Position numbers and translations under genes: made by a program
DNA from: Bacillus tequilensis KCTC 13622
Lineage (GTDB): Bacteria; Bacillota; Bacilli; Bacillales; Bacillaceae
DNA: 64,000 bases
NCBI RefSeq assembly: GCF_000507145.1
Contig: NZ_AYTO01000008.1
Coordinates: forward strand, 1-64,000
Direction of reading: 5' to 3'
The notes under the pieces: model-generated
What the model was told of the DNA's origin: nothing
The model's database searches: none
The model's input: only the letters and a program-made list of their open reading frames with translations
Part shown: piece by piece, positions 52,334 to 62,364 of the stretch
Position numbering within the stretch: the stretch's first letter is position 1
Layout: every line of letters starts with the position of its first letter

Positions 52334-52432
52334 GTTCATTATAAGGAATTAATTGTTCTTTATAAAATTTAAAATAGTAAGGGAAGTGCAGTAAATTAGA
52401 GGAAAATCACGATTTTGTTCTCTAAAGAGAAC
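52334..52432. promoter_or_regulatory. SinR operator cluster between slrR and epsA
   Basis: GTTCTTT at 52355-52361 and the perfect inverted pair GTTCTCTAAAGAGAAC at 52417-52432 match the SinR box (GTTCTYT). A weaker GTTCATT lies at 52334. Binding here would silence both divergent promoters. Confidence 0.85.
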
Positions 52433-52475
52433 TTATTGGCTTATTTTGAAATTTTTAAATAATACTCTTTTCTTT

Positions 52476-52481
52476 TATAAT
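52476..52481 (+). promoter_or_regulatory. eps operon -10 element
   Basis: TATAAT at 52476-52481, 63 bases before epsA; the -35 region is A+T-rich without a clear hexamer. Confidence 0.55.
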
Positions 52482-52543
52482 CCAATCATTAACAGAAAGG
52501 GGCGCGGGAAGCCAGACGCGGGAAGGCTAATGGCTATGAATAC

Positions 52544-53248
52544 ATGAATGAGAATATGAGTTTTAAAGAATTATATGCGATTGTCAGACACAGATTCGTG
52601 CTGATTTTGCTCATTACAATCAGCGTCACTCTGATTACGGGTTATGTGCTATATAAGGTTATTTCACCGACCTATCAGGCATCGACACAAGTGCTGATTC
52701 ATCAATCAGACGGTGAAGAAAACTCGCATCTCAGTGACATCCAGCGAAATCTTCAATACAGCAGCACGTTCCAATCGATTATGAAAAGCACTGCCTTGAT
52801 GGAAGAGGTCAAGGGAGAATTGCACCTTTCTGAATCAGCTTCCTCGCTGAAAGGAAAAGTGATGACAAGCAGTGAAAATGAATCAGAAATTATTACCGTT
52901 GCCGTCCAGGATCACGATCCGGCAAAAGCGGCTGAGATTGCGAACACATTAGTAAGCAAGTTTGAAAAAGAAATAGATAAACGAATGAATGTGCAAGGCG
53001 TGCATATTTTATCAGAGGCGAAGGCTTCTGAAAGCCCGATGATCAAGCCGGCCAGGATGCGAAATATGATCATGGCTTTTGGCGCTGCAGTCATGGGCGG
53101 CATAACACTGGCATTTTTTCTGCATTTTCTCGATGATACGTGCAAAAGCGCACGGCAGCTCAGCGAGAGAACCGGATTATCATGCTTAGGCTCCGTTCCA
53201 GATGTCCAAAAAAGGCGGAACCGAGGGATAACACATTTTGGGGAGTGA
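52544..53248 (+). CDS. epsA: EpsA, BY-kinase activator / chain-length determinant (Wzz-like)
   Basis: A 234-residue membrane protein with two spans (about 17-38 and 178-200) and an outer loop between them, the Wzz/CapA topology. It activates the tyrosine kinase EpsB from the membrane. The start is ATG 52544 ([14 protein letters not shown]); no strong Shine-Dalgarno is seen, which may lower its expression. First gene of the operon; epsB follows after 5 bases and uses a Shine-Dalgarno in the end of epsA. Confidence 0.95.
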   Translation: MNENMSFKELYAIVRHRFVLILLITISVTLITGYVLYKVISPTYQASTQVLIHQSDGEENSHLSDIQRNLQYSSTFQSIMKSTALMEEVKGELHLSESASSLKGKVMTSSENESEIITVAVQDHDPAKAAEIANTLVSKFEKEIDKRMNVQGVHILSEAKASESPMIKPARMRNMIMAFGAAVMGGITLAFFLHFLDDTCKSARQLSERTGLSCLGSVPDVQKRRNRGITHFGE

Positions 53249-53253
53249 AGCGA

Positions 53254-53937
53254 GTGGTTTTTAGAAAAAAGAAAGCAAGGCGGGGATTGGACCAAATATC
53301 CGTTTTACACAATAAATCAATTGTTGCAGAACAATATCGCACCATTCGGACAAACATTGAGTTCTCATCTGTCCAGACCAACTTGCGGTCTATCCTCGTC
53401 ACCTCCTCTGTGCCTGGTGAAGGTAAATCGTTTAGTGCTGCGAATCTTGCGGCTGTCTTTGCACAGCAGGAGGAAAAGAAGGTGCTGCTGGTGGATGCCG
53501 ATTTAAGAAAACCGACCATCCATCAGACATTCCAAGTTGAAAATATAACCGGGCTGACAAATGTCCTGGTCGGTAATGCTTCACTCAGTGAGACGGTGCA
53601 AAAGACACCAATCGATAACTTATATGTGCTGACAAGCGGGCCGACACCGCCGAATCCGGCTGAACTGCTGTCTTCAAAAACGATGGGAGATTTAATCGCT
53701 GACATTTATGAACAATTCAGCCTTGTCATCTTTGATTCTCCTCCGCTTTTGGCAGTCGCGGATGCTCAGATTTTAGCAAATCAGACAGACGGCAGCGTGC
53801 TCATCGTTTTAAGCGGAAAAACAAAAAACGATACCGTCCTGAAAGCGAAGGATGCACTGGAACAATCCAATGCGAAGCTGTTAGGCGCTCTTTTAAACAA
53901 AAAGAAAATGAAAAAATCAGAACACTATTCCTACTAA
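53254..53937 (+). CDS. epsB: EpsB, bacterial tyrosine (BY) kinase
   Basis: A 227-residue cytoplasmic BY-kinase. Walker A SVPGEGKS (about 50-57), Walker A' [10 protein letters not shown] and Walker B LVIFDSPP are present, and the C-terminal Tyr cluster is EHYSY. With EpsA it autophosphorylates and phosphorylates EpsE. The frame opens upstream at 53140, but GGGGAG at 53240-53245 sets the start at GTG 53254, giving the known length of 227. Followed by the EAR leader before epsC. Confidence 0.96.
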   Translation: MVFRKKKARRGLDQISVLHNKSIVAEQYRTIRTNIEFSSVQTNLRSILVTSSVPGEGKSFSAANLAAVFAQQEEKKVLLVDADLRKPTIHQTFQVENITGLTNVLVGNASLSETVQKTPIDNLYVLTSGPTPPNPAELLSSKTMGDLIADIYEQFSLVIFDSPPLLAVADAQILANQTDGSVLIVLSGKTKNDTVLKAKDALEQSNAKLLGALLNKKKMKKSEHYSY

Positions 53938-53949
53938 TAGATTGTAAAG

Positions 53950-54064
53950 GTGATGTCTCCTGACCTATATCAATGGAGGCACTCGGCTCTGCTGTGGGCA
54001 GCTGATTTGCTGCCTTAGATGCTGGTCGTCGCTGGCGGGGTGTGAGGACGGGTTAAATGCCCAC
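53950..54064 (+). ncRNA. EAR (eps-associated RNA) element
   Basis: The position between epsB and epsC is that of the B. subtilis EAR element, which promotes processive antitermination over the long eps operon. Seen helices: TGTCTCC (53954-53960)/GGAGGCA (53975-53981); GGGCAGC (53996-54002)/GCTGCCT (54009-54015); GTGGGCA (53994-54000)/TGCCCAC (54058-54064), the last two being mutually exclusive. Name by position; boundaries approximate. Confidence 0.72.
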
Positions 54065-54091
54065 TTATCTGATATATACATAGGATGTGTT

Positions 54092-54147
54092 GTCGGTTTA
54101 GCTGCTGACAATGTTTCGAAGACGAAAACCGCCGCAGCTAAACCGAT
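54092..54147 (+). other. 14-bp stem-loop upstream of epsC
   Basis: GTCGGTTTAGCTGC (54092-54105) pairs with GCAGCTAAACCGAT (54134-54147) around a 28-base loop. There is no T run, so it is not a terminator. It lies directly before the epsC Shine-Dalgarno. Confidence 0.7.
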
Positions 54148-54169
54148 AAAAGAATTAGGGGGGAAAAGG

Positions 54170-55987
54170 TTGAGTTACCGGAGAAGACTGTCCATGATTA
54201 TTGCATTGGATACTTATCTTGTTTTACATTCAGTTATTGCAGGATATCAATTTTTAGAAGATTCCTATCAGTTTTATGACTCCGGAGCATTATTGCTTAC
54301 CGCTGTCAGCTTGCTCCTCAGTTATCATGTATGTGCTTTCCTGTTTCATCAGTATAAACAGGTGTGGACATACACAGGACTCGGCGAGCTGCTCGTCCTG
54401 CTTAAGGGCATTACGCTATCAGCCGCTGTGACCGGCGTCATTCAGTATGCTGTGTATCATACGATGTTTTTCCGTCTGTTAACCGCGTGCTGGGTGCTTC
54501 AGCTTTTGTCCATCGGAGGAACCCGTGTTTTATCCAGAGTGGTAAAAGAAAGTATTAGAAAAAAACGCAGCGCCTCGTCCCGCGCATTGATTATCGGGGC
54601 GGGTTCAGGCGGAACACTGATGGTCAGGCAGCTGCTTTCAAAAGATGATCCTGACATCCTGCCAGTCGCTTTTATTGATGACGACCAAACAAAGCATAAA
54701 TTAGAAATTATGGGGCTGCCCGTGATCGGCGGTAAAGAAAAGATCATGCCTGCGGTGCAAAAGCTCAAAATTAACTATATTATTATTGCCATTCCTTCAC
54801 TCCGCACCCATGAGCTTCAGATGTTATATAAAGAATGTGTGCGAACGGGAGTAAACATTAAAATTATGCCTCATTTTGATGAAATGCTATTAGGCACACG
54901 AACTGCCGGGCAAATCAGAGATGTAAAAGCCGAGGATTTGCTCGGCAGAAAACCGATCACTCTCGACACAAGTGAAATTTCGAACCGCATCAAAGGAAAA
55001 ACAGTTCTCGTTACGGGAGCGGGCGGGTCAATCGGCTCGGAAATCTGCCGGCAGATCAGCGCGTTTCAGCCTGAGGAAATTATCCTGCTCGGCCATGGGG
55101 AAAACAGCATTCATTCAATTTATACAGAGCTGAACGGACGTTTCGGCAAACATATCGTATTCCGTACGGAAATCGCGGATGTGCAGGACCGCGATAAAAT
55201 GTTTACCTTGATGAAAAAGTACGAACCGCACGTTGTCTACCATGCAGCCGCCCATAAGCATGTGCCGTTAATGGAACACAACCCTGAAGAGGCTGTCAAA
55301 AACAACATCATTGGAACAAAAAATGTCGCGGAAGCAGCCGATATGGCGGGGACAGAAACGTTTGTGCTGATTTCATCGGACAAAGCGGTGAACCCGGCCA
55401 ACATCATGGGGGCGACAAAACGATTCGCTGAGATGGTTATTATGAATCTCGGAAAAGTCAGCAGAACCAAATTTGTTGCTGTCCGTTTCGGCAATGTACT
55501 CGGGAGCCGCGGCAGCGTCATTCCGATTTTCAAAAAACAGATTGAAAAAGGCGGACCGGTGACGGTCACACATCCGGCAATGACCCGCTATTTCATGACG
55601 ATTCCCGAGGCATCAAGACTTGTCATCCAAGCCGGGGCACTGGCGAAAGGGCGCCAAATTTTCGTTCTCGATATGGGAGAGCCCGTAAAGATTGTGGACC
55701 TTGCCAAAAACCTCATTCATTTGTCCGGCTACACGACTGAGCAAGTTCCAATCGAATTCACAGGCATTCGTCCCGGTGAAAAAATGTATGAGGAATTGCT
55801 CAACAAAAATGAAGTGCACACTGAACAAATCTTTCCGAAAATACATATCGGTAAAGCGGTGGACGGCGATTGGCCGGTGCTGATGCGCTTTATCGAGGAC
55901 TTTCATGAGCTGCCGGAAGCCGATCTGAGAGCGAGGCTGTTTGCGGCGATCGATACAGACAAAATGACGGCTGCCAGTGTTCATTAG
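54170..55987 (+). CDS. epsC: EpsC, membrane-bound UDP-sugar 4,6-dehydratase
   Basis: A 605-residue protein. Four spans (about 10-120) are followed by two Rossmann-type regions: IIGAGSGGTLM (about 140-150) and the SDR domain TGAGGSIGSEICRQ (about 283-296) with KAVNPANIMGATKR in the active-site region. B. subtilis EpsC acts on UDP-GlcNAc. The TTG start is supported by GGGGGG 8 bases upstream, in place of the next internal start, so the N-terminus (MSYRRRLSM) is uncertain. Confidence 0.95.
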   Translation: MSYRRRLSMIIALDTYLVLHSVIAGYQFLEDSYQFYDSGALLLTAVSLLLSYHVCAFLFHQYKQVWTYTGLGELLVLLKGITLSAAVTGVIQYAVYHTMFFRLLTACWVLQLLSIGGTRVLSRVVKESIRKKRSASSRALIIGAGSGGTLMVRQLLSKDDPDILPVAFIDDDQTKHKLEIMGLPVIGGKEKIMPAVQKLKINYIIIAIPSLRTHELQMLYKECVRTGVNIKIMPHFDEMLLGTRTAGQIRDVKAEDLLGRKPITLDTSEISNRIKGKTVLVTGAGGSIGSEICRQISAFQPEEIILLGHGENSIHSIYTELNGRFGKHIVFRTEIADVQDRDKMFTLMKKYEPHVVYHAAAHKHVPLMEHNPEEAVKNNIIGTKNVAEAADMAGTETFVLISSDKAVNPANIMGATKRFAEMVIMNLGKVSRTKFVAVRFGNVLGSRGSVIPIFKKQIEKGGPVTVTHPAMTRYFMTIPEASRLVIQAGALAKGRQIFVLDMGEPVKIVDLAKNLIHLSGYTTEQVPIEFTGIRPGEKMYEELLNKNEVHTEQIFPKIHIGKAVDGDWPVLMRFIEDFHELPEADLRARLFAAIDTDKMTAASVH

Positions 55988-55998
55988 GGGGAGTAAAG

Positions 55999-57144
55999 AT
56001 GACGAAAAAGATATTGTTTTGCGCGACTGTCGATTATCATTTTAAAGCCTTTCACCTCCCTTACTTTAAATGGTTTAAACGAATGGGCTGGGAGGTTCAT
56101 GTCGCCGCGAGCGGACAAACCAAGCTCCCGTATGTGGATGAGAAATTCTCCATACCCATTCGCAGATCGCCTTTTCATCCTCGCAATCTGTCCGTTTACA
56201 GACAGTTGAAGGAAGTGATCGATACCCATCAATACGACATCGTCCATTGCCATACGCCGGTCGGCGGCGTGCTGGCCAGACTAGCGGCGCGAAAGGCGCG
56301 ACGGCAAGGAACAAAGGTGCTGTACACCGCGCACGGATTTCACTTCTGCAAAGGAGCGCCGATAAAAAATTGGCTTCTTTACTATCCGGTTGAAAAATGG
56401 CTTTCGGCCTATACAGATTGTCTGATTACAATCAATGAGGAGGATTACACACGGGCGAAGGGACTTCAAAGGCGCGGCGGCCTGACGCGGAAAATTCACG
56501 GCATCGGCGTCAATACCGAGCGCTTCCGGCCTGTCAGCCTGAAAGAGCAGCAAAGACTCAGAGAAAAACACGGATTTCGCGAGGATGATTTTATCTTGGT
56601 TTATCCCGCTGAGCTCAATCTGAACAAAAATCAGAAGCTGTTAATCGAGGCCGCAGCCTTGCTGAAAGACAAAATTCCGTCGCTCCGCCTTGTTTTTGCC
56701 GGAGAAGGAGCGATGGAACAAACGTATCGAACATTAGCTGAAAAGCTTGGCGTTTCCCGGAATGTCCGCTTTTACGGCTTTTGCCGAGACATACATGAGT
56801 TGATTCAGCTTGCGGATGTGTCTGTCGCATCCAGCATCAGAGAGGGTCTCGGCATGAATGTGCTTGAGGGGATGGCGGCGGAAAAACCGGCAATTGCCAC
56901 GGATAACCGCGGGCATCGGGAAATCATCAGAGACGGAGAAAACGGTTTTCTAGCCAAAACTGGTGACAGTGCCGAGTTTGCCGGCCGGATTGAACAGTTG
57001 TATCATAAGCCGGAACTCCGCAGAAAGCTGGGACAGAAAGGCCGAAAAACAGCCTTGCGCTTTTCTGAGGCGCGAACGGTAGAAGAAATGGCAGATATTT
57101 ATTCCGTCTACATGGATATGGATACAAAGGAGAAAAGCATATGA
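55999..57144 (+). CDS. epsD: EpsD, glycosyltransferase family 4-type
   Basis: A 381-residue GT-B glycosyltransferase. The N-terminal acceptor half has HCHTPVGGVLARL; the donor half includes LVFAGEG, YGFCRD and the acidic EGLGMNVLEGMA (GT4 E-x7-E). It adds a sugar during assembly of the matrix exopolysaccharide repeat at the inner membrane face. GGGGGAG Shine-Dalgarno; overlaps epsE by 4 bases. Confidence 0.93.
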   Translation: MTKKILFCATVDYHFKAFHLPYFKWFKRMGWEVHVAASGQTKLPYVDEKFSIPIRRSPFHPRNLSVYRQLKEVIDTHQYDIVHCHTPVGGVLARLAARKARRQGTKVLYTAHGFHFCKGAPIKNWLLYYPVEKWLSAYTDCLITINEEDYTRAKGLQRRGGLTRKIHGIGVNTERFRPVSLKEQQRLREKHGFREDDFILVYPAELNLNKNQKLLIEAAALLKDKIPSLRLVFAGEGAMEQTYRTLAEKLGVSRNVRFYGFCRDIHELIQLADVSVASSIREGLGMNVLEGMAAEKPAIATDNRGHREIIRDGENGFLAKTGDSAEFAGRIEQLYHKPELRRKLGQKGRKTALRFSEARTVEEMADIYSVYMDMDTKEKSI

Positions 57145-57977
57145 ACTCAGGACCAAAAGTTTCTGTCATTATGGGCATATATAATTGTGAACGCACTTTG
57201 GCGGAAAGCATTGAATCCATTCTCAGCCAGTCCTATAAAAATTGGGAGCTGATTATGTGCGATGATGCGTCCACAGACGGCACGCTCCGCATCGCGAAGC
57301 AGTATGCGGCTCATTACAGCGACCGCATCAAGCTGATTCAAAACAAAACAAACAAGCGGCTTGCCGCATCATTAAATCATTGTCTTTCGCATGCGGAAGG
57401 AGAGTATATCGCACGCCAGGACGGAGACGACCTTTCATTTCCGCGCCGTCTGGAAAAGCAGGTCGCGTTTTTAGAAAAGCACCGCCACTATCAGGTGGTT
57501 GGCACAGGCATGCTTGTGTTTGATGAATATGGTGTAAGAGGCAAACGCATTCTGCCATCTGTTCCTGAGCCGGGCATCATGGCAAAAGGGACCCCGTTTT
57601 GCCACGGGACAATTATGATGAGAACGAGCGCCTACCGCACGCTGAAAGGCTACCGTTCGGTGCGGCGGACGAGACGGATGGAGGATATTGATTTGTGGCT
57701 TCGCTTTTTTGAAGAAGGCTTCAGGGGCTACAATCTTCAGGAAGCCTTGTATAAAGTAAGGGAAGACAGCGATGCATTCAAGCGCCGGTCATTTACATAT
57801 TCAATCGACAATGCCATCCTTGTCTATCAGGCATGCAGGCGCTTAAAGCTCCCTTTATCTGATTACATATATATCGCAAAACCGTTAATCCGCGCGTGTA
57901 TGCCTGCAGCTGTGATGAATCGCTACCACAAAAAAAGAGTGATGAACCAAAAGGAAGGGCTTGTCAAGCATGAATAG
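57141..57977 (+). CDS. epsE: EpsE, GT2 glycosyltransferase and flagellar clutch
   Basis: A 278-residue family-2 glycosyltransferase. It starts VSVIMGIYNCERTLAESI and has IARQDGDDLS, the nucleotide-sugar DxD region; MEDIDLWLR is the acceptor-site motif. In B. subtilis it also binds FliG and disengages the flagellar motor, an additional function separable from sugar transfer. Overlaps both neighbours (4 bases with epsD, 8 with epsF). Confidence 0.95.
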   Translation: MNSGPKVSVIMGIYNCERTLAESIESILSQSYKNWELIMCDDASTDGTLRIAKQYAAHYSDRIKLIQNKTNKRLAASLNHCLSHAEGEYIARQDGDDLSFPRRLEKQVAFLEKHRHYQVVGTGMLVFDEYGVRGKRILPSVPEPGIMAKGTPFCHGTIMMRTSAYRTLKGYRSVRRTRRMEDIDLWLRFFEEGFRGYNLQEALYKVREDSDAFKRRSFTYSIDNAILVYQACRRLKLPLSDYIYIAKPLIRACMPAAVMNRYHKKRVMNQKEGLVKHE

Positions 57978-59118
57978 CAGCCAAAAACGCGTGCTTCATG
58001 TTCTAAGCGGCATGAACAGGGGCGGCGCGGAAACCATGGTGATGAATTTATATCGGAAAATGGACAGAAGCAAAGTACAATTTGATTTTTTAACATATCG
58101 AAATGATCCGTGCGCTTACGATGAAGAAATTTTATCTTTAGGCGGGCGGCTTTTTTATGTCCCGAGCATCGGGCAAAGCAATCCCCTTACATTTGTGAGG
58201 AATGTGAGAAACACGATTAAAGAAAATGGGCCGTTCAGTGCGGTTCATGCGCATACGGATTTCCAAACGGGTTTTATCGCCCTTGCCGCAAGGCTTGCCG
58301 GAGTGCCGGTCAGGGTATGCCATTCCCACAATACGTCATGGAAGACGGGCTTCAATTGGAAGGATCGCCTGCAGCTGATGATGTTCAGGCGGCTTATCTT
58401 GGCGAATGCGACAGCACTGTGTGCCTGCGGAGAGGATGCGGGCAGATTTTTATTCGGGCGGTCCAACATGGAGCGGGAGCGTGTTCAGCTCCTTCCGAAC
58501 GGGATTGATCTAGATTTGTTTGCGCCAAACGGGCAGAGGGCTGATGAAGAAAAAACAGCGCGAGGCATTGCAGCTGACCGTCTCATCATCGGGCATGTGG
58601 CTAGGTTTCATGAAGTGAAAAACCACGCGTTTCTGTTGAAGCTTGCTTCACATCTCAAGGAACGAGGGATTCGCTTTCAGCTCGTCCTCGCAGGAGACGG
58701 GCCGCTGCGAGAGGAGATAGCAAAGGAGGCGCGGCGGCAGGATCTGCTTTCAGATGTCCTCTTCTTAGGCACTGAAGACCGCATTCATGAATTGATGCGC
58801 ACCTTTGATGTGTTTGTCATGCCGTCTCTGTATGAAGGCTTGCCGGTTGTGCTTGTGGAAGCGCAGGCGTCTGGGCTTCCATGCATCATTTCAGATACGA
58901 TTACAGAAAAAGTCGACGCCGGTCTTGGGCTTGTGACGAGATTGAATCTTTCTGAGCCGATCGGCGTCTGGGCTGAAACCATTGCAAGGGCCGCCGCAGC
59001 AGGCAAGCCGAAGCGTGAGCTCATCAAAGAAACACTCGCTGAACTCGGCTATGATGCACGGCAAAATGTAGGAGAGCTGCTGAATATGTACAATATCAGC
59101 AGCGTAAAAGGACAATAA
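57970..59118 (+). CDS. epsF: EpsF, glycosyltransferase family 4-type
   Basis: A 382-residue GT-B transferase. It begins [19 protein letters not shown] and has [22 protein letters not shown] and the acidic motif [12 protein letters not shown]. The frame reaches back to 57961, but AAGG in GGAAGGGC and the reading MNSSQKRV support ATG 57970, overlapping the epsE stop. Part of the exopolysaccharide assembly line. Confidence 0.93.
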   Translation: MNSSQKRVLHVLSGMNRGGAETMVMNLYRKMDRSKVQFDFLTYRNDPCAYDEEILSLGGRLFYVPSIGQSNPLTFVRNVRNTIKENGPFSAVHAHTDFQTGFIALAARLAGVPVRVCHSHNTSWKTGFNWKDRLQLMMFRRLILANATALCACGEDAGRFLFGRSNMERERVQLLPNGIDLDLFAPNGQRADEEKTARGIAADRLIIGHVARFHEVKNHAFLLKLASHLKERGIRFQLVLAGDGPLREEIAKEARRQDLLSDVLFLGTEDRIHELMRTFDVFVMPSLYEGLPVVLVEAQASGLPCIISDTITEKVDAGLGLVTRLNLSEPIGVWAETIARAAAAGKPKRELIKETLAELGYDARQNVGELLNMYNISSVKGQ

Positions 59119-59120
59119 CG

Positions 59121-60224
59121 ATGCTTGTATATACCGTCAATATGGGGATTGTATATATTTGGTCCTGGTTTGCCAAAATGTGCGGCAGCCGTGACGATTC
59201 GCTTGCCACAGGGTATCGGCCGAATAAGCTTTTGATCTGGATTCCGCTTGCTTCACTTGTTCTTGTGTCAGGTCTCCGTTACAGAGTCGGAACGGATTTT
59301 CAGACGTACACACTGCTGTACGAATTGGCGGACAATTATCAAAATGTGTGGCAAATATTCGGTTTCGGCACAGCGAAAACGGCGACAGATCCGGGTTTTA
59401 CCGCACTCCTTTGGCTGCTGAATTTCATCACGAAAGATCCGCAAATCATGTATATCACGGTTGCGGCCGTGACCTACAGCTTTATTTTGAAGACACTCGC
59501 CGACTATGGCAGGCCGTTTGAGCTGAGTGTCTTTTTATTTTTGGGAACCTTTCATTATTACGCGTCTTTTAACGGCATCAGGCAATACATGGTGGCAGCC
59601 GCTTTATTTTGGGCGATCCGTTACATCATCAGCGGGAACTGGAAGCGATATTTTCTGATCGTGGTGATCAGCTCGCTCTTTCATTCCTCAGCGCTGATTA
59701 TGATTCCAGTGTATTTTATTGTCAGAAGAAAAGCCTGGTCACCGGCGATATTCGGCCTATCAGCTCTATTTCTCGGCATGACGTTTTTATATCAAAAATT
59801 TATTTCTGTGTTTGTCGTTGTACTTGAAAACAGCTCCTACAGCCATTATGAAAAATGGCTCATGTCGAATACAAATGGAATGAATGTGATCAAAATCGCT
59901 GTCTTGATTCTGCCGCTGTTTCTTGCCTTTTGCTATAGGGCGCGTCTGCGGAAGCTGTGGCCGCAAATTGATATCGTCGTCAATTTGTGCCTGCTTGGGT
60001 TTTTGTTCGGGCTTTTGGCCACAAAGGACGTCATCTTTGCCAGATTCAATATTTATTTCGGTCTGTATCAATTGATCTTAGTCCCTTATTTTGTCAGGAT
60101 ATTTGATGAAAAATCGAATGCCCTTATTTATATCGCGATCGTTGTTTGTTATTTACTTTACAGTTATTTGCTTATGCCGGTTGATTCGTCCGTTCTGCCT
60201 TACAGAACGATTTTTTCCCGGTAA
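59121..60224 (+). CDS. epsG: EpsG, polysaccharide polymerase-like membrane protein
   Basis: A 367-residue EpsG-family protein with about ten spans across residues 35-360 and conserved [14 protein letters not shown] and [12 protein letters not shown]. Members polymerise lipid-linked repeat units, as Wzy does. It starts 2 bases after epsF; a GGACAAT region supplies a weak Shine-Dalgarno. Confidence 0.93.
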   Translation: MLVYTVNMGIVYIWSWFAKMCGSRDDSLATGYRPNKLLIWIPLASLVLVSGLRYRVGTDFQTYTLLYELADNYQNVWQIFGFGTAKTATDPGFTALLWLLNFITKDPQIMYITVAAVTYSFILKTLADYGRPFELSVFLFLGTFHYYASFNGIRQYMVAAALFWAIRYIISGNWKRYFLIVVISSLFHSSALIMIPVYFIVRRKAWSPAIFGLSALFLGMTFLYQKFISVFVVVLENSSYSHYEKWLMSNTNGMNVIKIAVLILPLFLAFCYRARLRKLWPQIDIVVNLCLLGFLFGLLATKDVIFARFNIYFGLYQLILVPYFVRIFDEKSNALIYIAIVVCYLLYSYLLMPVDSSVLPYRTIFSR

Positions 60225-60248
60225 TTTATGCAAGAGGAGCCGGTCATT

Positions 60249-61283
60249 ATGGAAACACCTGCGGTTAGTCTGCTAGTCGCTGTTTATAACACAGAAACAT
60301 ATATCAGAACATGTCTCGAATCACTGCAGAACCAGACGGTGAACAATATTGAAATCATCATCGTCAATGACGGTTCGGCAGATGCCAGCCCGGATATCGC
60401 GGAGGAATACGCCAAAAAGGATCACAGGTTCAGGGTGATTCACCAAGAGAACCAGGGGCTCGGCGCGGTTCGGAATAAAGGCATTGAGGCGGCCCGCGGC
60501 GAGTTTATCGCGTTTATCGATTCAGATGATTGGATTGAGCCTGATTATTGCGAACGAATGCTCCAGGCAGCAGACGGCAAAACTGATCTGATCATTTGCA
60601 ATTATGCGGCGGAGCTTGAGGACACTGGAAAAACCATGGTCTCTGACATTGCGGAAACCTATCAGGATCAGCCTAAGGAGCACTATATCAAGGCGTTATT
60701 CGAAGGAAAGGTCAGAGGGTTTTCCTGGAACAAGCTGTACAGAAGAAGCATGGTTGAAGCGCATCGGCTGTCGTTTCCGCTTCGGGGCGAGCTGGAGCAT
60801 GTCGAGGATCAGTTTTTCAGCTTCAGGGCTCATTTTTTCGCCCGCTCGGTATCCTATGTAAAAGCGCCGCTCTATCATTACCGAATTCACCTTTCCTCCA
60901 TTGTGCAGCGCTATCAGAACAAACTGTTTGAATCAGGGCTTGCGCTGTACGAGGCGAATGCGGCGTTTTTACAGGAGAACAACAAACTGGAGGAGTATCA
61001 TAAGGAGCTTGATACATTTATCGTTCTTCACAGCAGCATCTGTATGCTGAATGAATGGAAAACGAGCGGCAGCCGCCGGCTGTTTGAAAAACTTAGAAAT
61101 GTCGGCGTGATTTGCGCGGACCCGGTGTTTCAAGAGAGCCTCTCAAAAACGGGAACTGCGTCTTTTGACACGAAACGGTCCTGCCTGCTGCTGATGGCGA
61201 AATACAGAATGATTCCGTTCGTCGCTATGGCATCGGCCGTATATCAGCGTGTGATCGAGTACAAAATGAGAAACAGAGGGTGA
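60249..61283 (+). CDS. epsH: EpsH, GT2 glycosyltransferase
   Basis: A 344-residue family-2 glycosyltransferase: VSLLVAVYNTETYIRTCLES at the N-terminus, the metal-binding DSDDWIEPD region, and GFSWNKLYRR. The frame opens at 60228, but AAGAGGAG sets the start at ATG 60249 (METPAVSL). It adds a sugar to the exopolysaccharide repeat. epsI follows after 4 bases. Confidence 0.94.
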   Translation: METPAVSLLVAVYNTETYIRTCLESLQNQTVNNIEIIIVNDGSADASPDIAEEYAKKDHRFRVIHQENQGLGAVRNKGIEAARGEFIAFIDSDDWIEPDYCERMLQAADGKTDLIICNYAAELEDTGKTMVSDIAETYQDQPKEHYIKALFEGKVRGFSWNKLYRRSMVEAHRLSFPLRGELEHVEDQFFSFRAHFFARSVSYVKAPLYHYRIHLSSIVQRYQNKLFESGLALYEANAAFLQENNKLEEYHKELDTFIVLHSSICMLNEWKTSGSRRLFEKLRNVGVICADPVFQESLSKTGTASFDTKRSCLLLMAKYRMIPFVAMASAVYQRVIEYKMRNRG

Positions 61284-61287
61284 GGAC

Positions 61288-62364
61288 ATGTCATTACAAT
61301 CATTGAAAATCAATCTTGCAGAATGGCTGCTGCTTAAGGTCAAATACCCGTCCCAATATTGGCTGGGTGCGGCAGATCAGCCGGTAAAGGCCGCAGCGCA
61401 TCAGAAAAAAATCATACTAACCCTGCTGCCGTCCCATGATAATTTGGGAGATCACGCGATTGCTTATGCCAGCAAGGCATTTCTTGAAAGTGAATACCCC
61501 GATTTTAATATCGTCGAAATCGATATGAAGGACATTTACAAATCAGCGAAAGCGCTGCTCCGCTCGCGCCATCCGGAGGATATGGTGTTTATCATCGGGG
61601 GCGGAAACATGGGGGATTTATACCGTTATGAGGAGTGGACGCGCCGTTTCATCATTAAAACATTTCACGACTATCGGGTGATCCAGCTTCCGGCGACGGC
61701 TCATTTTTCCGACACGAAAAAAGGGCGCAAAGAGCTGAAACGGGCGCAGAAAATTTATAACGCGCACCCCGGCTTATTGTTGATGGCCCGCGATGAAACG
61801 ACGTATCAGTTTATGAAACGGCATTTTCAAGAGAAAACGATTTTGAAGCAGCCCGACATGGTGCTGTATTTAGACAGAAGCAAGACCCCCGCAGAACGCG
61901 ATGGGGTTTATATGTGTTTGCGCGAGGATCAGGAAAGCGTTCTTCAGGAGGATGAGAGAAAAAGGGTCAAGGCCGCGCTTTTTGAAGAGTTCGGCGACAT
62001 TCAATCCTTTACGACAACGATCGGGCGCCGGGTCAGCAGAGATTCACGGGAGCAGGAGCTTGAAGCGCTGTGGACTAAGCTGCAAAGCGCAGAGGCCGTT
62101 GTTACTGACAGGCTTCACGGCATGATTTTTTGCGCGCTGACAGGAACGCCGTGTGTCATCATCCGCTCTTTCGACCATAAGGTGATGGAAGGCTATCAAT
62201 GGCTCAAAGACATCCCATCCATGAGGCTGATTGAACATCCGGATCCGGAGCGTGTGACATCCGCAGTAAAAGAGCTGTTAACAAAAGAAACGCCTGGTGC
62301 CGGCTTTCCGAGAGATGCGTATTTTAAAGGGCTGCGTGACAAAATCAGCGGTGAAGTGCAATGA
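61288..62364 (+). CDS. epsI: EpsI, polysaccharide pyruvyl transferase
   Basis: A 358-residue member of the polysaccharide pyruvyl transferase family. Visible features are LPSHDNLGDHAIAYASK, IIGGGNMGDLYR and VVTDRLHGMIFCALTGTPCV. It adds ketal pyruvate from PEP to a sugar, making the polymer acidic. Shine-Dalgarno GTGAGG. The stop overlaps epsJ (ATGA). Confidence 0.93.
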   Translation: MSLQSLKINLAEWLLLKVKYPSQYWLGAADQPVKAAAHQKKIILTLLPSHDNLGDHAIAYASKAFLESEYPDFNIVEIDMKDIYKSAKALLRSRHPEDMVFIIGGGNMGDLYRYEEWTRRFIIKTFHDYRVIQLPATAHFSDTKKGRKELKRAQKIYNAHPGLLLMARDETTYQFMKRHFQEKTILKQPDMVLYLDRSKTPAERDGVYMCLREDQESVLQEDERKRVKAALFEEFGDIQSFTTTIGRRVSRDSREQELEALWTKLQSAEAVVTDRLHGMIFCALTGTPCVIIRSFDHKVMEGYQWLKDIPSMRLIEHPDPERVTSAVKELLTKETPGAGFPRDAYFKGLRDKISGEVQ

